NCBI GenBank assembly: GCA_944320465.1
Contig: CALUHO010000012.1
Location: 1 to 64,000 of the forward strand
DNA length: 64,000 nt
From: an uncultured Bacteroidales bacterium
Lineage (GTDB): Bacteria > Bacteroidota > Bacteroidia > Bacteroidales > P3
Reading direction: 5' to 3'
Below the pieces are notes generated by a model, which had not been told where the DNA came from, did not search any database, and was given only the letters and a program-made list of their open reading frames with translations. The position numbers and the translations under genes were made by a program. The stretch's first letter is position 1. Each line of letters starts with the position of its first letter. This document shows, piece after piece, positions 27,358 to 34,734 of the stretch.

Positions 27358-28440
27358 TTAGAATAAATGGCGGAAAGGGGTCAGCAGCCATTGCATGAAC
27401 CTTACAATCCGGGGCGAGTTCTTCCATTTCTCATAGTCGAAATCGATCGAGTGCTGTTCCGTGCCGGCTATATGCCGGTTCAACAGTTCGATGACTTCCT
27501 GATTCTCCCCGTAGAGCATGATTTCGTACTGGTAGCGGAAACTCCGGTAATCCATGTTGGCCGAACCCATGAAAAAGCGTTTCTGATCCACAAGCAGGCA
27601 TTTGGCATGGAGCAAGTCCGGAGTATAGAATTTCCATTGGATTCCCGCTTTGTGCATGGGACCCAAGTATTTGTTGCAGAGGATGTCCACTAAGCCCACG
27701 TCCGAGTTCTTGGGAATATGGATTACGACCCTGATTCCTTTCTGGGCGGCATGGACCAAGGCTTTCCGTATCTTATGCCCGGGCAGGAAGTAAGGGGTCT
27801 CGATCAGGATTTCCTCTTTGGCATTTTCGATCATCTTGAGCATATAGTTCCTTACTGCCTGTATGTAAGGCGAGGGCGTTTCCTGTACAATCCCATATCC
27901 GTGGTACTGGATGATTTTGATTTTTTCGAAAGGATCCCAATCATCGTAGAACTTGTATTGGGTGGCGTTATGCATGAAGCAGCCTTTGAATTTGCGGGTA
28001 ATAGGGTTCTCCAGCCGCAAGTTCAGGTCTCTCCAGTTGAGGCAGTATGCGGTGATATTGGACGAACCTATGTAGGTGATACGGTCATCGATTAGCAACA
28101 GCTTGCGATGGTTGCGCGAATTGTTACGGGCAAAGGTGTTGGAAAGGAAGAATTTGATTTTCTTGAAGTATCGTATCTTGATGCCATTCTGGACCATTTC
28201 GTTGAACATCTCGGACGGTTTGCTGCCATAGGCATCGAGCAGGAGGCGGATATCGATGCCTTCTTTGGCCTTTTCCATCAAGGCATCGCGGAACTTGCGG
28301 CCAATGGAATCATCGTTGAAACGGAATGTTTCTAGATAGATGTATTTCTGAGCTTGCCTGATATCCTCTATCATTGAAGTGAAGAGGAGGAGGTTGTCAT
28401 CAAACAGTTTGACGGACAGGGACATGCTTGTGTCAGACAT
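27358..28440 (-). CDS. Phospholipase D family protein (cardiolipin synthase-like)
   Basis: 360 aa with two HKD motifs: NHRKLLLIDDRITYIGSSN near residue 110 and LHAKCLLVDQKRFFMGSANM near 275. It lacks the N-terminal transmembrane helices of ClsA and is therefore like ClsB/C-type enzymes, which join phosphatidylglycerol with a second phospholipid or PG to cardiolipin. A C-terminal amphipathic stretch (RFMQWLLTPFRHLF) may touch the membrane. It lies upstream of pepD on the same strand. Confidence 0.88.
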   Translation of the reverse strand: MSDTSMSLSVKLFDDNLLLFTSMIEDIRQAQKYIYLETFRFNDDSIGRKFRDALMEKAKEGIDIRLLLDAYGSKPSEMFNEMVQNGIKIRYFKKIKFFLSNTFARNNSRNHRKLLLIDDRITYIGSSNITAYCLNWRDLNLRLENPITRKFKGCFMHNATQYKFYDDWDPFEKIKIIQYHGYGIVQETPSPYIQAVRNYMLKMIENAKEEILIETPYFLPGHKIRKALVHAAQKGIRVVIHIPKNSDVGLVDILCNKYLGPMHKAGIQWKFYTPDLLHAKCLLVDQKRFFMGSANMDYRSFRYQYEIMLYGENQEVIELLNRHIAGTEQHSIDFDYEKWKNSPRIVRFMQWLLTPFRHLF

Positions 28441-28529
28441 GGGCCGGCTTTTATTTTTTCATAATCTTTGACGAAGATACGAAAAATCCTTTGAAGTCAG
28501 GTTGTGAATTTGGACAAGGATTTGCAGGA

Positions 28530-28565
28530 AACAAAAAAGGGGCTTGACTTTTCAGTCAGCCCCTT
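28530..28565 (-). terminator. Terminator of the PpiD-like gene
   Basis: On the minus strand AAGGGGCTGAC pairs with GTCAAGCCCCTT (one bulged base) around TGAAAA and is followed by TTTTTTG. It starts about 20 nt after the stop codon at 28585. Confidence 0.85.
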
Positions 28566-28584
28566 CCAGGTGGATTGAAATTCG

Positions 28585-30699
28585 TTAAAAGTAGAAACCT
28601 CGGTTATCCTCAATTACAGCTGCTTTTTCCAGAGCTGACAGGATCATATTGGAAGCGTTCTGCATGAACTGCTGTTCCATCGAGTTGGTGATTTGGACCA
28701 ATTCGGCGGGAGTGGCTTCCGGTGCGGCAATATTGTCAATGATGAAGCGGTAGGCACCGGAATTGCCTTGAACGGCTTGCGAAAGCCTGCCTTGAGCCGT
28801 ACCGCACATGGCTCCTACGACCTTCGGTTCGTAGCTGCGGTTCAGCATGGGATAGCTACCGATGCGCAGGGCAAGAGCCGTATCCACTTTTGCCTTGTTT
28901 TCTTGGGCAGCGGCTTCAAGGGAAGATGCTGCATTGATTTTCTGCGCTAAAATATGGAATTTCTTTTCTTGTTTTACGCGATTGGTGATTTGTGGCATTT
29001 GCATGGCCCGTTCCAGAGGGGTGTATTCGTCTTCGTTGATATTGCGCAAGCCGGCAATCACGTAACGGTTTTCCATTTCAAATACTTGCGATGCCACGCT
29101 GCCTTCTTCGGTGTCTTCGTTGAACGCCCAGCGGATTACTTCACGGGCGGAGGCAACGCCTGGAAGCGAGGAGGCCAGTTCTGTTGCCGAATTCTGGCGA
29201 ACCCTCATCCCTATCTTGCGGGCGGCCGAGTCCATTCGGGCAACATCTCCATGGCAGTCGGCCATTAATTGGTTGGCACGTGTATAAACGCTCTTGGCCG
29301 TAGCCGTACTTGGTTCGATAGGAATGGTGACCACTGCGGCAAGGACTTTCTTGACCGGTTTCGTTTTTTGAGCAATATAGAGGATATGGAATCCGTTGGG
29401 CGCTTCAGCCATCGTGGCTTTTCCGGCAGGGGTGGCTAAAGCGGCTTTATTCAGGTTGCTCATCAAGGTTCCGTCAAGCATCCAGCCCAATTCGCCGCGA
29501 CTTTGCTGGGCGGTGGGGTCTTCCGAGAACCGGACGGCCAAGTCTCCGAATTGATCCGGATTGGCATTGATGACGTTCAGCAAGGAGTCTGCCAGTTGCC
29601 GGCTTTGGCTCTTGTTACGACCGCTCTGGCTGCCAGCTTCGGTATAGGACAAGAAGATGTGGTGGATATACATTGAATCAGGACGCATCTGGACATCCAT
29701 CAGTTTAGCCATTTGATAGGTCTGGCCCATCCGGCGAGGAGCAAAGAATGTGCCTGGTTCTACCGAGAAGAGGGAATCCCATCCTTGGAAGATTTCTGAT
29801 TTGTTGCGGTAGAGACTGTCAAAACGGTCGCCTGAGGTAACTGCGTTTACAAAATCAGGAATGTTGTCTTCTTGCTGGAATTCGGCATAAAGTTCGTTCA
29901 CTTCTTTGGTGATGTCAGCCATGTCTTGCGGAGTTGGGGTGACATCGAAAACCACGTATGCGATATCGCGGCTTTTGTTCTGCTTGAACATGTATTTGTT
30001 CTCGTTGTAGAACTTCTGGTAATCGGCTTTGGTCAGTTCTACTTCGGCATCGCTCACAGACGAGTAAGGCAGCGAAACGTAACGGGCATTGACCGAGGTG
30101 GCTTGTTGCGTGGATTGCAAGGCGGCCAGTCCTTTAGGCACATAGTATGATTTGGAAGCCAGATAGAAGTATTTTTCTTTCAGGCGTTCGGTTTTGACAA
30201 TGCGTTCCAATTCGGCCAATGTGCTTTGGTCTTGAGCCGAAAGCTGGTTGAAATTGTTGATGATGTTCATTACCTGCTGGCGGTCGTACTGGCCGGTTTG
30301 CGGGTTGGTGAAGTACTGGTAGAGAATGGGGCTGATGAATTTGCCGTAATACATGTCGTTGAGTTCCTCCGGGCTTACGAGCAAGCCTACTTCCGTGCAG
30401 GCATCATTCATCAGTAAATCGGAAAGCATCCGTTGCCAAGCGATGTTTCTGATTTGTTCCCGATCGGCATCGGTCAGCGAAACATTCCCCCCTTGTGACT
30501 GGATGTATTGGTCGGTCAACTGATCTACTTGCATGCTGAAGAGGTCATACGAAATGGATTCTCCATCGATAACCGCTACCGGGGGTGCGCTTTGTCCCCG
30601 TCCTCCGAATGCATCTTGAATCACGAATCCGATGATAGCGATACCAATCAAGGCTACCGCAAGACCTGCATGTTTTCTGATAGTGCCGATAATAGCCAT
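28585..30699 (-). CDS. PpiD/SurA-like peptidylprolyl isomerase
   Basis: 704 aa. One N-terminal transmembrane helix (HAGLAVALIGIAIIGFVIQ) anchors a periplasmic protein. A SurA-N/PpiD-type chaperone domain with VIDGESISYDLF follows, then a parvulin domain at about 335-430 (YIHHIFLSYTE, FSEDPTAQQSRGELGWM). It would help fold outer-membrane proteins. The length matches the large Bacteroidetes form. It has a clear promoter about 120 bp upstream and its own terminator, so it is probably monocistronic. Confidence 0.92.
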   Translation of the reverse strand: MAIIGTIRKHAGLAVALIGIAIIGFVIQDAFGGRGQSAPPVAVIDGESISYDLFSMQVDQLTDQYIQSQGGNVSLTDADREQIRNIAWQRMLSDLLMNDACTEVGLLVSPEELNDMYYGKFISPILYQYFTNPQTGQYDRQQVMNIINNFNQLSAQDQSTLAELERIVKTERLKEKYFYLASKSYYVPKGLAALQSTQQATSVNARYVSLPYSSVSDAEVELTKADYQKFYNENKYMFKQNKSRDIAYVVFDVTPTPQDMADITKEVNELYAEFQQEDNIPDFVNAVTSGDRFDSLYRNKSEIFQGWDSLFSVEPGTFFAPRRMGQTYQMAKLMDVQMRPDSMYIHHIFLSYTEAGSQSGRNKSQSRQLADSLLNVINANPDQFGDLAVRFSEDPTAQQSRGELGWMLDGTLMSNLNKAALATPAGKATMAEAPNGFHILYIAQKTKPVKKVLAAVVTIPIEPSTATAKSVYTRANQLMADCHGDVARMDSAARKIGMRVRQNSATELASSLPGVASAREVIRWAFNEDTEEGSVASQVFEMENRYVIAGLRNINEDEYTPLERAMQMPQITNRVKQEKKFHILAQKINAASSLEAAAQENKAKVDTALALRIGSYPMLNRSYEPKVVGAMCGTAQGRLSQAVQGNSGAYRFIIDNIAAPEATPAELVQITNSMEQQFMQNASNMILSALEKAAVIEDNRGFYF

Positions 30700-30819
30700 C
30701 TTCTATAAAATTTTTTTTGAATCAGGTTTTGTTTGTTATCTTTTGAATGTCTTGTGCGACAGTATTTTAATTTTGTGGGGCGAGCCGATGCCCGCTGGCA
30801 TAGCAGCCAAAAGAGGGGG

Positions 30820-30850
30820 CAAATGTATAAAAAGATTGCCTCTTATGCAA
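30820..30850 (-). promoter_or_regulatory. Promoter of the PpiD-like gene
   Basis: On the minus strand TTG, 20 bp, TACATTTG (box at 30820-30827), matching the consensus exactly. The leader would be about 115 nt. Confidence 0.7.
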
Positions 30851-30994
30851 GGAGATGCGAGGCAGGTGTTTCGTCGTGTGCCAGAGGTGTGAGATGGTAT
30901 TGGAAAAATGCATATATTCGCGTTTCGCATGGCTATGGCTTTTGACAGGTGGCAATGATTTGTAGGGGAGTGCGTGCGCAGAGGATAGCTTTAA

Positions 30995-31187
30995 CCCAAA
31001 TCGGTCATTAGACTTTGGGGAGATTGCCCGCTTGTGTCATGCAGCATGCTTCTCGCCTAGCCGAAGGCGTAGCGGGCTACGTCGAGGCGTAGCGAGAAAC
31101 AGGATGCGGACAGAGGCGGGCAAGATGCCCGAAAGCCTCATTTTCCTAACAGAAAACAGCCCCGGCGTGTCTAATGACCGATTTGGG
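30995..31187 (+). mobile_element. MITE-like element, copy 2 (TSD TTTAA)
   Basis: 193 bp, forward orientation, flanked by TTTAA at 30990-30994 and 31188-31192. It is nearly identical to copies 1, 3 and 9. It ends 41 bp before the Cys-rich lipoprotein ATG, so it occupies that gene's leader or promoter region. The bases 30850-30990 hold no gene. Confidence 0.9.
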
Positions 31188-31232
31188 TTTAAGCATAGAA
31201 GAGATTAGAGACCAAATTAAAACCATAACACA

Positions 31233-31637
31233 ATGAGAAAACTGATTTTTGTATTGGCTTTGGCCGCTTTGAGTTTTGTGGCTTGCAAGTCTGGCAACAA
31301 CAATGCGCCGGCGGCAAACGGGAATGCAACCGAGCAGGTGGCTCCGGCTTCTAAGACGGGTGGCTGCGATGCTGTCTGCGATACCGCTTGCAAGAAAGTG
31401 GCTTGCGCATGCCCGCAGGGAGCTAAGTGCCAGGCTGGCTGCACGAAGGACAATTGCACTTGCTGCAAGAAGGAGTGCAAGCAGAACTGCGAAAAGGCTG
31501 CTGCCCAACAATGCCCGCAAGGCAAAACCTGCAAGAAAGAGGCTTGCTGCAAGGAGAATGCTTGCGATGCGTCCAAGTGCAAATGCACGGCCGACAAGAA
31601 CTGCGGCAAAAAGTGCTGCCCTGCTGTCAAGAAATAA
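31233..31637 (+). CDS. Cysteine-rich, metallothionein-like lipoprotein
   Basis: 134 aa. The lipoprotein signal MRKLIFVLALAALSFVAC puts the acylated Cys at position 18. After a short Ala/Asn/Gly linker the chain carries 22 more cysteines in about 90 residues, as CxC, CxxC, CxxxC and CC pairs separated by Lys (VACACPQGAKCQAGC, NCTCCKKECKQNC, CKKEACCKENAC), with almost no aromatic residues. The pattern is that of metallothioneins, which bind Zn, Cu or Cd through thiolates, but the protein is exported and lipid-anchored. I know no family name. It has its own terminator. The overlapping frames are shadows. Confidence 0.8.
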   Translation: MRKLIFVLALAALSFVACKSGNNNAPAANGNATEQVAPASKTGGCDAVCDTACKKVACACPQGAKCQAGCTKDNCTCCKKECKQNCEKAAAQQCPQGKTCKKEACCKENACDASKCKCTADKNCGKKCCPAVKK

Positions 31638-31660
31638 TCTTGCCGGGTCTTGATACAGGA

Positions 31661-31701
31661 AAAGCCGGTTCGTCCCTGCGGATGGACCGGCTTTCTTTTT
31701 T
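31661..31701 (+). terminator. Terminator of the Cys-rich lipoprotein
   Basis: AAAGCCGGT...ACCGGCTTT with an inner GTCC/GGA pair (31661-31694) is followed by CTTTTTTCC. It begins 24 nt after the stop. Confidence 0.88.
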
Positions 31702-31717
31702 CCGTATATCAGGTATG

Positions 31718-31838
31718 TAAAATTCTTAGAGGGCAGCTGCATGGCTTGCGAGGCCGCCCGCACCGGAGCGTACTTTCGTGCGTGAGGATGCGGGCATCGA
31801 AGCATAACGCCGCAGATGCCCTCTAAAAAAGAATTTTA
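31718..31838 (-). repeat. Stop-proximal hairpin element C (after cysN)
   Basis: TAAAATTCT plus TAGAGGGCA (31718-31735) pair with TGCCCTCTA (31817-31825) and AGAATTTTA (31830-31838), with a 4-nt bulge. Inner CTGC pairs with GCAG. The interior shares GTACGCTCC and CTCGCA with element B1. Before MITE copy 3 inserted, the right arm overlapped the cysN stop codon. Confidence 0.7.
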
Positions 31839-31839
31839 T

Positions 31840-32032
31840 CCCAAATCGGTCATTAGACTTTGGGGAGATTGCCCGCTTGTGTCATGCAGCATGCTTCTCG
31901 CCTAGCCGAAGGCGTAGCGGGCTACGTCGAGGCGTAGCGAGAAACAGGATGCGGACAGAGGCGGGCAAGATGCCCGAAAGCCTCATTTTCCTAACCGAAA
32001 ACAGCCCCGGCGTGTCTAATGACCGATTTGGG
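31840..32032 (+). mobile_element. MITE-like element, copy 3 (TSD TTTAT), in the cysN stop codon
   Basis: 193 bp, flanked by TTTAT at 31835-31839 and 32033-32037. The right duplicate contains the cysN stop codon (TAA, minus strand, 32034-32036), so the insertion regenerated the stop. It separates cysN from hairpin element C. Confidence 0.92.
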
Positions 32033-32033
32033 T

Positions 32034-33299
32034 TTATAGGATCATGCCGGCAGCCACCGTCTCGTTAGTCGCCTCATCCACCAGCACCAAGCTCCCCGTG
32101 ATCCGGTTATCCTCGTACTTGTCATAGACCATCGGCTTCATGCTCTTGATCTTGACCGATGCGATGGAGTTGAGCACCACTTCGGCACTGTCTTTCTTTT
32201 CAAAGGTATTGACATCGAGCAGGTAGTTGACTCCCTTGACGATGCAGCGGGTTTCCAGATGAGGGTGCAGCAGGCAGTATTTGCCGCCTGCCTGCAAAGG
32301 CTTCTGGTTCATCCAGCACATCATCATGTCCACTTCGTTGCCCACTTGGGCAGGCTGGTCCTTGGGCACGATCATGTCGCCCCGGCTGATATCGATTTCA
32401 TCTTCCAGTTCCATGCTGACCGAGAGCGGCGAGCGGGCTTCCTGCATGTCCTGCTTGCCGAAATGAATGTGTTTGATTTTGCTGCAGAGGCCGGAAGGCT
32501 GTACCATGATTTCCTGGCCTACATGGAAAGAACCCGATGCGATACGTCCGGCAAAGCCCCGGTAGTCGGGGAATTCGGCGCTGATAGGCCGGATGACGTA
32601 CTGCACGGGGTAACGAGCGGCGCAGTCGATTTGCTGGTGCGATACCGGCAGGGTTTCCAGCAGGTTCATCAGGGTCGGGCCTTGGTACCATGGCATATTC
32701 TCGGACGGGTTCACCACATTGTCACCCTTCAAGGCGCTGATGGGAATGAAATGCACGTCTTTCAGTTTCAGGAAGTCTTTCATCTTATTGAAATCCGTGC
32801 AAATCTTGTCGAAGACTTCCTGTCTGAAGTCCACCATATCCATCTTGTTGACACAGACTACGATATGGGGAATGCCCAGCAGACTGGCTATAATCGTGTG
32901 GCGGTGGGTCTGTTCCAAGACGCCGTTGCGGGAGTCGATTAGGATCAAGGCGGCATCGGCCGTGGAAGCGCCGGTGACCATGTTGCGGGTGTATTGGATA
33001 TGCCCCGGCGTGTCGGCGATGATGAACTTGCGTTTCGGGGTAGCGAAATAGCGGTAGGCTACATCGATTGTGATGCCTTGCTCGCGTTCGGCTTTCAGCC
33101 CGTCGGTCAGCAAAGCCAGGTTCACGAATTCGTTGCCTCGTTTCTGGCTGGCGGTCTTGATGGCTTCCAATTGGTCTTCAAAGATGGACTTGCTGTCGTT
33201 CAGAAGCCGTCCTATCAAGGTGCTCTTGCCGTCATCCACGCTGCCTGCGGTGGTGAAGCGCAAGAGTTCCATATCCAAATATCCGTTGTTGTTGCTCAT
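32034..33299 (-). CDS. cysN: Sulfate adenylyltransferase subunit 1 (GTPase)
   Basis: 421 aa. It is the regulatory GTPase of ATP sulfurylase; with CysD it makes adenosine 5'-phosphosulfate. It has an EF-Tu-like G domain: P-loop GSVDDGKST, switch region EREQGITID, DTPGH, NKMD. Domains 2 and 3 follow. There is no fused CysC kinase domain (relatives with it exceed 600 aa). The stop codon lies in a MITE target duplication. cysD is upstream with a 197-bp gap filled by a hairpin element. Confidence 0.96.
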   Translation of the reverse strand: MSNNNGYLDMELLRFTTAGSVDDGKSTLIGRLLNDSKSIFEDQLEAIKTASQKRGNEFVNLALLTDGLKAEREQGITIDVAYRYFATPKRKFIIADTPGHIQYTRNMVTGASTADAALILIDSRNGVLEQTHRHTIIASLLGIPHIVVCVNKMDMVDFRQEVFDKICTDFNKMKDFLKLKDVHFIPISALKGDNVVNPSENMPWYQGPTLMNLLETLPVSHQQIDCAARYPVQYVIRPISAEFPDYRGFAGRIASGSFHVGQEIMVQPSGLCSKIKHIHFGKQDMQEARSPLSVSMELEDEIDISRGDMIVPKDQPAQVGNEVDMMMCWMNQKPLQAGGKYCLLHPHLETRCIVKGVNYLLDVNTFEKKDSAEVVLNSIASVKIKSMKPMVYDKYEDNRITGSLVLVDEATNETVAAGMIL

Positions 33300-33368
33300 T
33301 TGCTTTCAGTATATGAATCAGAATCGCATTCCCGATTTTAGTTTTAGAAATTAAGTCTTTGTCTTTTG

Positions 33369-33494
33369 GCAATGTGTCAGAACGGGTCAGATGCAAGGTG
33401 CCGCGGGTGTGAGGACGAGGTCATGCACTGAAGTGCGTGACCGAGTTCCGAACCGTTCGCGCAACGAAGCAGATGACCCGTTATCACACATTGC
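33369..33494 (-). repeat. Stop-proximal hairpin element B2 (cysD-cysN)
   Basis: Outer stem GCAATGTGT (33369-33377) pairs with ACACATTGC (33486-33494). Inner stem ACGGGTCA (33382-33389) pairs with TGACCCGT (33474-33481). The internal loop is CAGA / TATC. An internal hairpin GGTCATGCACT / GTGCGTGACC lies near 33419-33442. It begins 2 nt after the cysD stop. It matches B1 (8903-9045) in loop and interior but has compensatory changes in the stems. Confidence 0.82.
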
Positions 33495-33496
33495 AT

Positions 33497-34396
33497 TTAG
33501 AAGTAGCCTTCGCGCTTACGATCTTCCATCGCCGACTCCGACCTCTTGTCGTCGGCCCGTCCCCCGCGTTCGGTGACCCGGGTGGCTGCAATCTCGTCGA
33601 TGATGTCCTGGAGGTTGTGGGCTTCGGACAAGACCATGCCCGTGCAGCTCACATCGCCGATAGTCCGGCAGCGGACGGTCAGCTCTTCCACTTTTTCGTC
33701 AGGCTTGAGCTTCATGAAAGGCGCGGCGGCCAGGTACATCCCGTCGCGTTTGAAAACCTTGCGGCGATGGGAGAAGTAGATGGACGGCATTTCGATGTTT
33801 TCCTGCAAGATATATTGCCATACATCCATTTCGGTCCAATTGCTGATAGGAAAGACGCGGAAGTGTTCGCCCATGTGCTTTTTGCCGTTGAAGATGTTCC
33901 AAAGTTCAGGACGCTGGTTCTTGGGATCCCATTGGCCGAATTCGTCCCGGTGGGAGAAGAAGCGTTCCTTGGCGCGGGCTTTTTCCTCGTCCCGGCGGGC
34001 TCCCCCCATCGCGGCATCGAACTTGTTCTTTTCCAGTGCATCGAGCAGGACGGCGGTTTGTAATAAGTTGCGGCTGGCGTTGTAGCCTTTCTCCTCGGTC
34101 ACCATGCCTTTGTCGATGGCTTCCTGCACCGAACCCACAATCAGGGTCGCGCCCAACTTCTTGACGAGGTTGTCGCGGTACTCGATGGTTTCGGGAAAGT
34201 TGTGCCCGGTGTCGATATGCAGCAGGGGGAACGGGATTTTTGCCGGATAGAAGGCCTTGTAGGCCAGATAGGTCAGGACGATGGAGTCTTTACCGCCTGA
34301 AAAAAGCAATACCGGGTTCTGGAATTGGGCGGCCACTTCGCGAATCACATAGACCGCTTCGGCTTCCAGTACCTGAAGATGTGTGGTCTTTTCCAT
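33497..34396 (-). CDS. cysD: Sulfate adenylyltransferase subunit 2
   Basis: 299 aa from the ATG at 34396; a GTG at 34408 is possible. It is the catalytic ATP-sulfurylase subunit (PAPS-reductase-like fold). The PP-loop is LLFSGGKDSIVLTYLA; also HIDTGHNFPETIEYRD, GGARRDEEKARAKERFFS and the C-terminal RCRTIGDVSCTG. Without cysH or cysC nearby, the use of the APS (assimilation or sulfation) is open. It has a promoter at 34489 and is probably co-transcribed with cysN through the hairpin element. Confidence 0.95.
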   Translation of the reverse strand: MEKTTHLQVLEAEAVYVIREVAAQFQNPVLLFSGGKDSIVLTYLAYKAFYPAKIPFPLLHIDTGHNFPETIEYRDNLVKKLGATLIVGSVQEAIDKGMVTEEKGYNASRNLLQTAVLLDALEKNKFDAAMGGARRDEEKARAKERFFSHRDEFGQWDPKNQRPELWNIFNGKKHMGEHFRVFPISNWTEMDVWQYILQENIEMPSIYFSHRRKVFKRDGMYLAAAPFMKLKPDEKVEELTVRCRTIGDVSCTGMVLSEAHNLQDIIDEIAATRVTERGGRADDKRSESAMEDRKREGYF

Positions 34397-34488
34397 AGGA
34401 ATCAGCACTTAAACACGTTGTCTTGATGCCGTCATGGCAGGTAAACCGGGCTGGCGACCCGGCACTGCTTCCGGACGGCAATAAAATG

Positions 34489-34496
34489 CAAAAGTA
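34489..34496 (-). promoter_or_regulatory. cysD promoter -7 box
   Basis: TACTTTTG on the minus strand fits TAnnTTTG and gives a leader of about 85 nt. The -33 element is uncertain. Confidence 0.5.
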
Positions 34497-34556
34497 CAGT
34501 TTTTCATTGAAAGAGTAAACCGCCGGAGCGAGAGCGTCGGCCTGCAATGGTTTCAG

Positions 34557-34720
34557 GCAATCTTCCACGCCTCGATTCGGTTTTGGGGGAACTTGGAATG
34601 ATACCAATAGTGTTTTCAGGAAATCTTCCACGCCTCGATTCGGCGGGTCTTGGTGGAAAAGCTGACGCCTATCTTGAAGAGCTTGCGGGGGGCTGCACGA
34701 AGGGACGGGCGTAATCCACA
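34557..34720 (-). pseudogene. 3' remnant of an AAA / PD-(D/E)XK-like gene
   Basis: On the minus strand the sequence reads DVDYARPFV, then after a frameshift KLFKIGVSFSTKTRRIEAWK and a stop. This matches the C-terminus of the gene at 10950-11750 (GYARPYAADSRKLFKIGICF). The last codons (NRIEAWKIA, stop) occur a second time about 60 bp downstream. Nothing of the rest of the gene remains. Confidence 0.65.
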
Positions 34721-34733
34721 TCATCGATTTGGG
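34721..34733. mobile_element. Possible MITE end fragment at the PepSY gene stop
   Basis: ATCGATTTGGG followed by TTTA resembles the right end of the 193-bp element plus target sequence, and touches the stop codon of the PepSY gene. It is short and could be chance. Confidence 0.3.
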
Positions 34734-34734
34734 T

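Noticed and set aside
31276-31653. Arg/Ala-rich frame overlapping the Cys-rich lipoprotein
   Set aside because: It is a frame-shifted shadow; only the other frame has a lipoprotein signal and regular cysteine spacing.
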